Assembly: GCA_937894185.1 (NCBI GenBank)
Contig: CALCSA010000314.1
Location: 1-14,037, forward strand
Reading direction: 5' to 3'
Source: an uncultured Clostridia bacterium
GTDB lineage: Bacteria > Bacillota > Clostridia > Oscillospirales > Ruminococcaceae
Length of the DNA stretch: 14,037 nt
The notes under the pieces are model-generated. The model did no database searches. It saw only the letters and a list, made by a program, of their open reading frames with translations, and was not told where the DNA came from. The position numbers were made by a program, and so were the translations under genes. Below are positions 1-6,879 of the stretch, in pieces; positions within the stretch are counted from its first letter, which is position 1; each line of letters opens with the position of its first letter.

Positions 1-661
1 CATGGACTTTAAGGTGGGCGGAACTCACAAGGGCGTCACCGCCATTCAGATGGATATTAAAATCGATGGCCTCACCTTTGAGATCATCGAGACCGCTCTG
101 GAAAAATGCCGCAAGGCAAGACTCCACATTCTGGACAACATCATTCTCAGGGAAATCCCCGCCCCCAGGGAGGAGCTTTCCGAGTTTGCCCCCAAGATGA
201 TGACCATCAACATCCACCCCGACAAGATTCGGGAAGTGATTGGCTCCGGCGGCAAGGTAATTCAGAAGATCTGCGCCGAGTGCGATGTAAAGATCGACAT
301 TGAGGACGACGGCAAGGTCTTTGTGTTGGGCAGCGACGCGAAAAATGTAGAGCGTGCCCTTTCCGTCATCAAGACCATCGCCATGGACCCGGAGGTGGGA
401 GCCTTCTACAAGGGCAAGGTCACCCGTCTGATGAACTTTGGCGCCTTTGTGGAAATCGCCCCCGGCAAGGAAGGCTTGGTTCACATTTCCAAGCTGGATA
501 CAAAGCGGGTGGAAAAGGTGGAGGATGTGGTTTCTGTGGGCAGCGAGATACTGGTCAAGGTCACCGAGATCGACTCTCAGGGCCGGATTAACCTTTCCCG
601 CAAGGACGCCCTCATCGCCATGGAGAAAAAGGCGGAAAAGGAAAGAGAACAGAATCAGTAA
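1..661 (+). CDS. pnp: Polyribonucleotide nucleotidyltransferase (PNPase), C-terminal part; 5' end outside window
   Basis: This is the last 219 residues of PNPase, the phosphate-dependent 3'-to-5' exoribonuclease that degrades mRNA in the cytoplasm. The reading frame is open at the left edge, so the ATG at position 2 is an internal Met and not a start. The opening MDFKVGGTHKG is the end of the second RNase PH-like core domain; by family knowledge its Asp2 and Lys4 correspond to active-site residues. QMDIKIDGL follows at 17-25. A KH RNA-binding domain spans about 67-125 with the GxxG loop GSGG at 81-84. An S1 domain spans about 133-202 (YKGKVTRLMNFGAFVEI, then GLVHIS). The tail is short and charged (KKAEKEREQNQ). 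The order core, KH, S1 is diagnostic, and full-length family members are about 700 residues. A strong terminator starts 17 bases after the stop, so this is the end of its transcript. Confidence 0.97.
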   Translation, partial: MDFKVGGTHKGVTAIQMDIKIDGLTFEIIETALEKCRKARLHILDNIILREIPAPREELSEFAPKMMTINIHPDKIREVIGSGGKVIQKICAECDVKIDIEDDGKVFVLGSDAKNVERALSVIKTIAMDPEVGAFYKGKVTRLMNFGAFVEIAPGKEGLVHISKLDTKRVEKVEDVVSVGSEILVKVTEIDSQGRINLSRKDALIAMEKKAEKEREQNQ

Positions 662-677
662 TCGCCAACCGGCATAC

Positions 678-710
678 AAAAAGCGGAAAGCATATGCTTT
701 CCGCTTTTTT
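678..710 (+). terminator. Perfect palindromic intrinsic terminator, probably bidirectional
   Basis: Positions 678-709 form a perfect 32-base inverted repeat: AAAAAGCGGAAAGCA joins its exact complement through a central TA. A T-run closes the + strand copy, and on the - strand the stem is likewise followed by TTTTT. It lies 17 bases after the pnp stop and 45 bases beyond the stop of the convergent aldo/keto reductase gene. It can therefore end both transcripts. Confidence 0.9.
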
Positions 711-754
711 GCGCTGTGAATGAACTGGCAGGTACCCGGAAGCCCTTCTCCGGT

Positions 755-1888
755 TTACTCCGCCGAAAGCTCCTGAAGCTTTTGGGCGATTGCCTCCATC
801 TGCTCAGGAATGGCAATGTTCTGCGGGCATTTTTCCACACAGGTTTGGCAGGCAGTGCAGCTCTGAGGTCCGGTTTCCGCCAGCAGTTCGCTGCCGGCGA
901 CAAAGGAATCGGCCTTGTGGTTGTTTTTGTAATGGTTGTACAGGGCAAATACCTTGGGAATATCCACCTCAAAGGGGCAGGGCATACAGTAGCGGCAGGC
1001 GGTACAGGGAACGGTGCCATTTTTCCGGTAGAGGTCCACAGCCTGCCGAATGGCTTCCCCCTCCTTGGGGGACAGGGGGGTGAGAGGGGAGAGGGTGGCA
1101 AGGTTATCCTCCAACTGCTCCCGGTTGCTCATGCCGCTGAGCACTGTCAGCACGCCCGGCAGCTGGGCGGCAAAGCGGATGGCCCAAGATGCGGTGGAGG
1201 CCTTGGGGTCTGCCCGCCTGAGAACCTGTTCGCTTTCTTCCGGCAGATTGGCCAAGGCTCCTCCCCGCACCGGCTCCATGATGATAACGGGAATCCCCTT
1301 CTCCTCCAGGATTTCGTACTGCTCTTTGGCGTTTTGATCCTCCCAGTCCAGATAGTTGAGCTGAATCTGGGCAAAGTCCCAAGGATGCTGTTCCACCAGT
1401 TTGCGCAGCAATCCCGGCCGATCGTGAAAGGAAAAGCCCAAATGCCGCAGTTTGCCCTGGGCCTGCTTTTCCCGCAGGAACTCATAGGTTTGAAACTGCT
1501 CAAAGATGGACAGATGCTCCACCGAAATGTTGTGGAGCAGGTAGAAATCAAAGTAATCCACCCGCAGGCGCTCCAGCTGCTTTTCGAAGATGGTGTGAAG
1601 GTCCCGGGCCGATTTCAGCCGCCACGGAGGCATCTTGGTGGCCAGATAAAAGCGCTCCCGGGGGTGGCGGGCCAAGGCCTGCCCCAGAAAAGCCTCGGAC
1701 TTTCCCCCGTGGTAATCAAAAGCCGTATCAAAGTAGTTGAGGCCTGCTTCCAGAGCTCTGTCAATCAGGGCCTGAGCTGCCGGGTAATCGATTTTGGCGG
1801 CGTCTCCCTCCAACACAGGCAGCCGCATGTTGCCAAATCCCAGCAGAGAAATCTCTTCCCCCGTTTTTGTGAAGATTCTTTTTTCCAC
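755..1888 (-). CDS. Aldo/keto reductase with C-terminal 2x[4Fe-4S] ferredoxin-like domain
   Basis: Predicted cytosolic oxidoreductase; the substrate is unknown. Numbering from the upstream ATG at 1909, the aldo/keto reductase barrel covers about 12-275. It starts with KTGEEISLLGFGNMRLP and carries the catalytic tetrad Asp61 and Tyr66 (FDTAFDYHGG), Lys92 (TKMP) and His126 (LLHN). The C-terminal part holds two cysteine clusters, Cys302/305/308/311 (CTACRYCMPCP) and Cys351/354/357/361 (CTACQTCVEKCP), which should bind two [4Fe-4S] clusters. This fused arrangement is common in anaerobes and suggests electron exchange beyond plain NAD(P)H use. Start choice: AAAGGAGG (1895-1902) touches the ATG at 1894 but lies 6 bases before the GTG at 1888, giving MEKRIFTKTGEEIS, the usual family N-terminus. 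I therefore prefer the GTG start; 1909 is the longer alternative. It is a single gene, divergent from the MATE pump and convergent with pnp. Confidence 0.93.
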   Translation of the reverse strand: MEKRIFTKTGEEISLLGFGNMRLPVLEGDAAKIDYPAAQALIDRALEAGLNYFDTAFDYHGGKSEAFLGQALARHPRERFYLATKMPPWRLKSARDLHTIFEKQLERLRVDYFDFYLLHNISVEHLSIFEQFQTYEFLREKQAQGKLRHLGFSFHDRPGLLRKLVEQHPWDFAQIQLNYLDWEDQNAKEQYEILEEKGIPVIIMEPVRGGALANLPEESEQVLRRADPKASTASWAIRFAAQLPGVLTVLSGMSNREQLEDNLATLSPLTPLSPKEGEAIRQAVDLYRKNGTVPCTACRYCMPCPFEVDIPKVFALYNHYKNNHKADSFVAGSELLAETGPQSCTACQTCVEKCPQNIAIPEQMEAIAQKLQELSAE

Positions 1889-1935
1889 AAGCATCCTCCT
1901 TTGGGTCATCTCAATCGTTTTGTCAGGTTCATTCC

Positions 1936-1964
1936 ATTATAAGCAAAGAAAAAAGCTACGTCAA
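1936..1964 (-). promoter_or_regulatory. Sigma-A-type promoter of the aldo/keto reductase gene
   Basis: Read on the - strand, TTGACG (1959-1964) and a perfect TATAAT (1936-1941) are separated by exactly 17 bases. This predicts a start of transcription near 1929 and a leader of about 40 bases. The 9-mer AACGATTGA (- strand) overlaps the upstream edge of the -35 box (1961-1969). It recurs 50 bases downstream (1911-1919) inside the leader, so a repressor pair site is possible. Confidence 0.75.
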
Positions 1965-2077
1965 TCGTTGGAAGCAAAAAGGCTGCCGCAGGAAGGCTCT
2001 GGCAGCAACCTTTTGCCCCGGCAAGCAAGAAGGCTTCTTGTATCTTGCATTTTGCCGCTGCTATCCCGGCTTCCTTC
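1965..2077. repeat. Two imperfect inverted repeats between the divergent promoters
   Basis: The core between the two -35 boxes holds two stem-loop-forming sequences. The first pairs GCAAAA (1974-1979) with TTTTGC (2011-2016) and GCTGCC (1982-1987) with GGCAGC (2001-2006), around a 13-base loop. The second pairs GCAAG (2021-2025) with CTTGC (2044-2048) and CAAGAA (2026-2031) with TTCTTG (2035-2040), around a 3-base loop. If the promoters are placed correctly, neither hairpin is in a transcript, so DNA-level regulator binding is one reading. Confidence 0.4.
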
Positions 2078-2125
2078 TTGCAAATGGTAGGGGCCAACGG
2101 TATAATAAAAACATCTGGAAGGAGG
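2078..2125 (+). promoter_or_regulatory. Sigma-A-type promoter and ribosome binding site of the MATE gene
   Basis: TTGCAA (2078-2083) and a perfect TATAAT (2101-2106) are separated by 17 bases. AAGGAGG (2119-2125) lies 6 bases before the ATG at 2132. The promoter and this site fix the start of the MATE gene, although the same frame stays open upstream to 2045. The 5' leader would be short, about 20 bases. Confidence 0.8.
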
Positions 2126-2131
2126 CGTGGG

Positions 2132-3550
2132 ATGACCAGAGAAGAGAAGTACCTGATGATGACCCAGACGCCGGTAGAGCGTCTGGTTTGCAGGATGGCG
2201 GTGCCCACCATTACATCTATGCTGATTTCTGCCATGTACAACATGGCGGACACTTATTTTGTGGGGCAAATTGGCACCAGTGCCACGGCAGGGGTGGGGG
2301 TTGCCTTTTCCCTGATGGCAATGATTCAGGCGGTAGGCTTCTTTTTTGGCCACGGCTCGGGGAACTACATCTCCCGGCAGCTGGGAGCCCAAAACGTAGA
2401 CGAAGCCGCCAAAATGGCTGCCACCGGAGCGGTATCCTCCTGGCTGGGCGGTGCTGTGCTCTGCCTTGCCGGTTCCCTGATGCTGGAGCCTTTGGCCCTT
2501 CTGCTGGGGGCCACCGATACCATTCTGCCCCATGCTGTCTCCTACATACGCTTTATCCTGATGGGAGCCCCCTGGATGTGCTGCTCTCTGACGCTGAACA
2601 ATCTGCTGCGGTTGCAGGGCAGCGCTTTTTATGGCATGGTTGGTATGATCAGCGGAGCCATCCTCAATATAGGGCTGGATCCTTTATTCATCTTTGTGTT
2701 TGACATGGGGGTGGCGGGAGCCGCCCTTGCCACCATGATCAGCCAGACGGTCAGCTGCATTCTTCTGCTGGTGGGCTGCCGGCGGGGGGGAAACGTTCCC
2801 GTCCGCCTGCGAAACTTTTCCCCCAAGCTGCAAAACTACAGGGAAATTATGCGGGGAGGTTTGCCCTCTCTCTTCCGGCAGGGGCTGGGGAGTGTGGCCA
2901 TTGTGGTGCTCAACCAAACCGCGGGGGGCTTTGGAGACGCCGCCATTGCCGCCATGTCGGTCGTCAACCGGGTGACCATGTTTGCCAGTTCGGCCCTCAT
3001 CGGATTCGGTCAGGGCTTTCAGCCGGTTTGCGGCTTCAACTACGGGGCCAAACTTTACAGCCGGGTGCGCCGGGCTTTTTGGTTCTGTGTGCAGGTCGCC
3101 ACGGTGTTTATGCTGGGCATTTCCATCTGCGGTTTTGTGATGGCCCCACAGGTGATTGCCCTGTTCCGCCGGGACGACCCGGAAGTCATCCGCATCGGCG
3201 CTTTTGCCCTGCGGATGGCCTGCATAGCCTTTCCCCTGTTGGGTTGGATCATCATCAACAACATGATGCTGCAGACCATGGGCAAAGCCTTTAAGGCCAG
3301 CATTCTGGCCATCAGCCGCCAAGGGGTGTTCCTCATGGTATTCCTGTGGGCGCTGGTGCCCCGGCTGGGAATTTTGGGGATGCAGCTGGCCCAGCCCGCC
3401 GCCGATGTGGTCACCTTTTTGATCTCGGTCCCTCTGGGCGTTTCCGTGTTGCGGGAGCTGCGGGAGGACGAAGCCCTCCACACTTTGAGCGGCGATCCTT
3501 CCCACCCACAGGAGCAGGACATCCCGGGCATTGATTCCATGGACATTTGA
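2132..3550 (+). CDS. MATE family efflux transporter (MepA/NorM-like)
   Basis: Predicted 472-residue inner-membrane antiporter that exports cationic drugs or metabolites in exchange for Na+ or H+. The length fits the family (usually about 450-470 residues) with its two six-helix MatE halves. Family hallmarks are ERLVCRMAVPTITSMLISAMYNMADTYFVG near the N-terminus (shown here as two parts, ERLVCRMAVP and YNMADTYFVG), GLDPLFIFVFDMGVAGAALAT around the sixth helix, and GFGQGFQPVCGFNYGAK in the second half. After the last helix it has a polar tail of about 30 residues (LRELREDEALH to the C-terminus) with no recognised domain. The longer frame from 2045 is rejected because the promoter and ribosome binding site lie inside it. 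It is monocistronic, with its own terminator, and diverges from the reductase gene. The substrate cannot be told from sequence. Confidence 0.95.
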   Translation: MTREEKYLMMTQTPVERLVCRMAVPTITSMLISAMYNMADTYFVGQIGTSATAGVGVAFSLMAMIQAVGFFFGHGSGNYISRQLGAQNVDEAAKMAATGAVSSWLGGAVLCLAGSLMLEPLALLLGATDTILPHAVSYIRFILMGAPWMCCSLTLNNLLRLQGSAFYGMVGMISGAILNIGLDPLFIFVFDMGVAGAALATMISQTVSCILLLVGCRRGGNVPVRLRNFSPKLQNYREIMRGGLPSLFRQGLGSVAIVVLNQTAGGFGDAAIAAMSVVNRVTMFASSALIGFGQGFQPVCGFNYGAKLYSRVRRAFWFCVQVATVFMLGISICGFVMAPQVIALFRRDDPEVIRIGAFALRMACIAFPLLGWIIINNMMLQTMGKAFKASILAISRQGVFLMVFLWALVPRLGILGMQLAQPAADVVTFLISVPLGVSVLRELREDEALHTLSGDPSHPQEQDIPGIDSMDI

Positions 3551-3565
3551 TGCAAAGCAGCAAAC

Positions 3566-3600
3566 AAGCCGATACCCCCAAAAGGTATCGGCTTTATTTC
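3566..3600 (+). terminator. Intrinsic terminator between convergent MATE and ABC ATPase genes
   Basis: AAGCCGATACC (3566-3576) pairs with GGTATCGGCTT (3584-3594): an 11-bp stem with a 7-base loop, followed by a T-rich TATTTC on the + strand. It starts 15 bases after the MATE stop. On the - strand the trailing run is weaker (GTTTGC), but it is also the only hairpin seen after the ATPase stop at 3613, so it may serve both. Confidence 0.82.
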
Positions 3601-3612
3601 TAGGACTTTTCG

Positions 3613-4782
3613 CTACTCCACCACCAGCTCGTCGTCGGCCAGCACCCGGACACAGTCCAGATCCAGCACGGCTTTGACAGCGTCCCCTTCCTGATAGCGG
3701 TGGCAGAGCTGGGGGTTGTAAATTTCCACCGTCAGCACCGTGGAGCCAATATCCACCTCGTACTCGATCTTAGAGCCGAAGTAGGTGGCCCGGGTCACCG
3801 TGCCGGGGATTCCCTCCTCCCCGGTGGAGAGCTTGACGGATTCGGGGCGGAAAGCCAAGGCACAGGGGTTTCCAAAGCGCAGGCCCTCCATGGCGCCGGG
3901 GTTTGGAATCAGGTAGCGCATACCGTTCCCAAATTGGACGATGGCGCTCTCTTCCTCCAATCCCTGAAAACGTCCGGAAATAAAGTTGGCCTTGCCGATG
4001 AAGTTGGCCACAAACTTGCAGCCCGGGTACTCGTAAATCTCCTGGGGGGTGCCAATCTGCATCAGGTTTCCGTCCTTCATAATGACAACCCGGTCGGAGA
4101 TAGCCATGGCCTCGCTTTGGTCGTGGGTGACATAGACGCTGGTGATGCCCAGCCGCTTTTGGATGGAGCGCAGCTCATCCCGCATGTGTTCCCGCAGCTT
4201 GGCGTCCAGATTGGACAAAGGCTCGTCAAAAAGCAGAACGCTGGGCTCGATGACCACCGCCCGGGCCAAAGCCACCCGCTGCTGCTGCCCGCCGGAAAGC
4301 TGGTTGGGGAAGCGGCGCTCAAAGCCCTCCAGCTGCATCAGCTTGATGACGGCGTCGGTCCGCACCATCACCTTATCCTTGGGCAGCTTTTGCACCTTGA
4401 GGCCGTAGGCGATGTTCTCCCAAATGCTGAGATGGGGAAAGAGGGCGTAGCTCTGGAACACCATGGAAATCCCCCGCTTGTCGGGCGGGACGTTGGCCAC
4501 ATCCCGGCCCGCGATGAAGATTTGCCCGGCAGAGGGGTACTCAAAGCCGGAAATCATCCGCAGGGTGGTGGTTTTTCCACAGCCGGAAGGCCCCAGCAGA
4601 GTGACCAGTTCACCATCGGCCACCTCCAAATTAATGTGGTTGACGGCAATGGTCTCTCCGGTGCCCTCGGGAGTAGGGAAGATTTTGGTGATATCCCGCA
4701 TTTCCACTCCGCTGCTTTTGCCGCTGAACCGGCGCAGGTCGCCGGCAGTTTCGGTCTGAATGCTCTGTATCTGGGTGCTCAT
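3613..4782 (-). CDS. ABC transporter ATP-binding protein (FbpC/AfuC/PotA-like)
   Basis: Predicted 389-residue cytoplasmic ATPase that powers the neighbouring importer. Motifs in order: Walker A GPSGCGKT (64-71), Q-loop Gln110 (VFQSYALFP), signature LSGGQ (162-166), Walker B LLFDEP (183-188), D-loop SNLD (190-193) and switch His220 (YVTHDQ). A C-terminal TOBE-like domain spans about 255-385 and includes FRPESVKL. An extra N-terminal stretch of about 25 residues precedes the fold. The start codon overlaps the permease stop as ATGA (4779-4782), with AAGGAGGGG just upstream, so the two are translationally coupled. The family covers iron(III), sugar-phosphate, spermidine and phosphonate importers, and the ATPase alone does not decide the substrate. 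Confidence 0.96.
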   Translation of the reverse strand: MSTQIQSIQTETAGDLRRFSGKSSGVEMRDITKIFPTPEGTGETIAVNHINLEVADGELVTLLGPSGCGKTTTLRMISGFEYPSAGQIFIAGRDVANVPPDKRGISMVFQSYALFPHLSIWENIAYGLKVQKLPKDKVMVRTDAVIKLMQLEGFERRFPNQLSGGQQQRVALARAVVIEPSVLLFDEPLSNLDAKLREHMRDELRSIQKRLGITSVYVTHDQSEAMAISDRVVIMKDGNLMQIGTPQEIYEYPGCKFVANFIGKANFISGRFQGLEEESAIVQFGNGMRYLIPNPGAMEGLRFGNPCALAFRPESVKLSTGEEGIPGTVTRATYFGSKIEYEVDIGSTVLTVEIYNPQLCHRYQEGDAVKAVLDLDCVRVLADDELVVE

Positions 4783-6542
4783 GGGCAGTCCCCTCCTTGT
4801 GCAAGGATCGCTCGTTCCACTTCCTCCCGTCCGGGAGCCTTGGCCCGGGGACTGAGGAAGAACTTTACCAAAGCGTTGATGATGCCGATCGCCACCAGAA
4901 TCACCACAATCATAATCATGACGTAGGCGGCGGCGTCGCTGTACTTGCTGGCCTCAAACAGGGAGAATATCTTGGAGGTGGCAAGGGGCCAGCGGGGGGA
5001 TACCAGAAAGATAATGGCGCTCACAGCGGTCATGGCCCGGACAAAGGCGTACACCAGCCCGGAAAAGAAGGCTCCCCGCAGCAGGGGCAGAGTAATCCGC
5101 CGAAAGGTGTGCCCGCTGCCCGCCCCCGAAATAGTGGAGGCCTCCTCGATGGATTTGTCGATCTGCAGCAGGGTGGCGCTGCCCGACTCAATGGCCACCG
5201 GCATATTGCGGAAGGTAAAGGCTGCAATTAAAATCAGGGCGGTTCCGGTGAGGAGCAGGGGTTTTTGGTTAAAGGTGCTGATATATCCGATGCCCAGCAC
5301 CGTACCGGGAATGGCAAAGGTAAGCATGGAGGCCACCTCCATCACCCGGCGGCCGATAAACCGCTTGCGCACCGTCAGAAAAGCGATGATCATCCCCAAC
5401 AGCCCGCCGATGGGCGCTGCCCAGAAGGCAAGGGTGATGGAGTTCTTCATGGCGTCCCAGCCCATGGAGTAGACAAATTTAAAATGATCCAGAGTAAAGG
5501 AGTAGTTAATGCCCCAGGTCTTGACAAAAGCACCCACCAGCACGGTTCCGTAGAACAGCAGGATGATGCCGCTGACCAGCAGGCAGCCGGCAAACAAAGG
5601 CCGCACGATGTGCTTCTCGTGGATTTTGCGGCGCTTTTGAGTGGGCTTTCCCGAAACGGTGACAAAGCTTTTTTTCCGCAGCCAGTATTTTTGCAGCAGG
5701 TAGGCCGCCACCGTGGGCAAAAGTAAAATTACTGCCATCATAGAGCCTGCGTGGAGGTCGTACATGCCGGTGATAATCCGGTAGGCCTCCACACTCAGGG
5801 TGGAAAACCCGCCAGCAATCACCGCCGGGTTGGAAAAGTCCTCCAAGGATTGGATAAAGACCAGCAGCATGGCGGAGATAATTCCCGGCGCCGACAGCGG
5901 CAGGGTTACGGTGCGAAAGATGTGCCAGCGGGAGGCTCCCATGCTTCGGGCGGCGTCCTCCACCGAATCGTCGATGGATTCCAAAATACCGCTGAGGGTG
6001 AGGAAGGCCACCGGGAAAAAGCTGATGGCCTGCACCACCACCAGACTGTGGAGCCCGTACACATCAAAATCCCGAATCCCCAGCAGCGACCGGGTGATGA
6101 GCCCCTGCCGTCCAAACAAAAAAATAATGGACAGGGAGAGGATAAAGGGGGGCGAGATAATGGGCAGGGTGGCAATGGTGCGGAAAAACCGCTTGCCGGG
6201 CATTTCGGTCCGGGTGATGGAAAAGGCAAAAAGATACCCCAGCGCCGTAGCCGCCAAGGCTACAATCAGCCCCAGCTTCATACTGTTGTAAAAGGTTCTG
6301 CGGTAACCGGGGTTGGAAATGATGTCAAAGAAGGGTTGGAGGGAGACGGCATTCTCCTTATTGGTGACCCCCAATTTAAAGACATTAAAAATAGGCAGGA
6401 TCACAAAAAGGAACAGCAGAACAAAGATGGCAACAATAGTGAACAGCAGCAGAGGTTGCTGCAACAGCAGAGCGAAGTCGTTCCGCCCCGAGGTGTGGGT
6501 CAGGGGCTTGCCGCTCTTCTGTTTTTTCGTATCAACGGCCAA
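4779..6542 (-). CDS. ABC transporter permease, fused 12-helix (FbpB/AfuB-type)
   Basis: Predicted inner-membrane channel of the importer. Two homologous six-helix halves are fused in one chain, as in FbpB-type permeases. Numbering from the ATG at 6557, helices lie near 36-57, 93-115, 130-150, 172-192, 220-242 and 272-292, then 320-342, 372-394, 408-428, 436-456, 497-519 and 545-567. Each half has an EAA coupling loop that docks on the ATPase: EDAARSMGASRWHIFRTVTLP (200-220; here split as EDAARSMGAS and WHIFRTVTLP) and EEASTISGAG...RITLP (471-491). Start choice: the ATG at 6557 has no ribosome binding site, because GGAGGGG lies just inside it. That site is 6 bases before a TTG at 6542, giving MAVDTKKQKSGK; I prefer the TTG, and 6557 is the alternative. 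It follows the lipoprotein gene after a 322-base gap and overlaps the ATPase gene by 4 bases. Confidence 0.93.
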   Translation of the reverse strand: MAVDTKKQKSGKPLTHTSGRNDFALLLQQPLLLFTIVAIFVLLFLFVILPIFNVFKLGVTNKENAVSLQPFFDIISNPGYRRTFYNSMKLGLIVALAATALGYLFAFSITRTEMPGKRFFRTIATLPIISPPFILSLSIIFLFGRQGLITRSLLGIRDFDVYGLHSLVVVQAISFFPVAFLTLSGILESIDDSVEDAARSMGASRWHIFRTVTLPLSAPGIISAMLLVFIQSLEDFSNPAVIAGGFSTLSVEAYRIITGMYDLHAGSMMAVILLLPTVAAYLLQKYWLRKKSFVTVSGKPTQKRRKIHEKHIVRPLFAGCLLVSGIILLFYGTVLVGAFVKTWGINYSFTLDHFKFVYSMGWDAMKNSITLAFWAAPIGGLLGMIIAFLTVRKRFIGRRVMEVASMLTFAIPGTVLGIGYISTFNQKPLLLTGTALILIAAFTFRNMPVAIESGSATLLQIDKSIEEASTISGAGSGHTFRRITLPLLRGAFFSGLVYAFVRAMTAVSAIIFLVSPRWPLATSKIFSLFEASKYSDAAAYVMIMIVVILVAIGIINALVKFFLSPRAKAPGREEVERAILAQGGDCP

Positions 6543-6557
6543 AAAAGTCCCCTCCAT

Positions 6558-6879
6558 TTCTGTTGGAATATAATCGGTTCGGGCCTGTTTAAAAAGAGAG
6601 GCAGCGAAGGATTTTGATCACGGCAGATGCCGCTTGCTTTAAACTGCCCCGGCTTTAAAACGCCACCTATTTGGAGATTGCAGGATTCGTCCCGCAGCCG
6701 CCCACCGGACGGCCTGAACCAAATTGCATCGTCCATCGTGCCGGCGGCAACGTCCGCTGCTATAAAAGCCGCAACGCGGGCACAGGCTCTTGGATTGCGA
6801 TTGGTTGAGGGAGGGGCTCTCGGCCTCTCCCTCAACGTTTTTTATCGTTTGATCCAAATACTTCGGCAAAAGTTGGGGG
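6558..6879. other. Structured intergenic region between lipoprotein and permease genes, no convincing gene
   Basis: No reading frame here looks like protein. A + strand frame (6627-6890) lacks a ribosome binding site and any recognisable fold. The region is rich in inverted repeats. GGTTCGGGCC (6576-6585) can pair with GGCCTGAACC (6711-6720), with one G-U wobble if read as + strand RNA. GTTTAAA (6587-6593) can pair with TTTAAAC (6638-6644). GTGCC and GCGGC (near 6738-6749) can pair with GCCGC and GGCAC (near 6768-6783). GGA-TTCG-TCC forms a small hairpin near 6684-6693. A terminator closes it on the + strand (separate entry). I do not recognise a known RNA family or riboswitch. Confidence 0.4.
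6804..6843 (+). terminator. Terminator-like hairpin pointing along the + strand
   Basis: GTTGAGGGAG (6804-6813) pairs with CTCCCTCAAC (6827-6836), and the stem can extend by GGGC/GGCCT-side pairs to about 14 bp around a 5-base loop. A run of six T (6838-6843) follows on the + strand. On the - strand the T-run is absent, so it should not terminate the lipoprotein-permease message. There it could act as a 3'-end-protecting stem-loop that favours more lipoprotein than permease. Confidence 0.65.

Noticed and set aside
716..1942. Long + strand open frame (408 codons) opposite the aldo/keto reductase gene
   Set aside because: It mirrors the reductase gene, has no ribosome binding site or family motif, and its composition (Gly/Gln/His-rich) is typical of antisense shadows in GC-rich genes.
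3700..4926. Long + strand open frame (408 codons) opposite the ABC ATPase gene
   Set aside because: It is a shadow of a fully convincing ATPase and has no recognisable domain.
6558..6879. Riboswitch or known structured RNA (guanidine, 6S, SRP, RNase P, tmRNA)
   Set aside because: I looked for their signature sequences by eye and found none. Kept only as an unexplained structured region.
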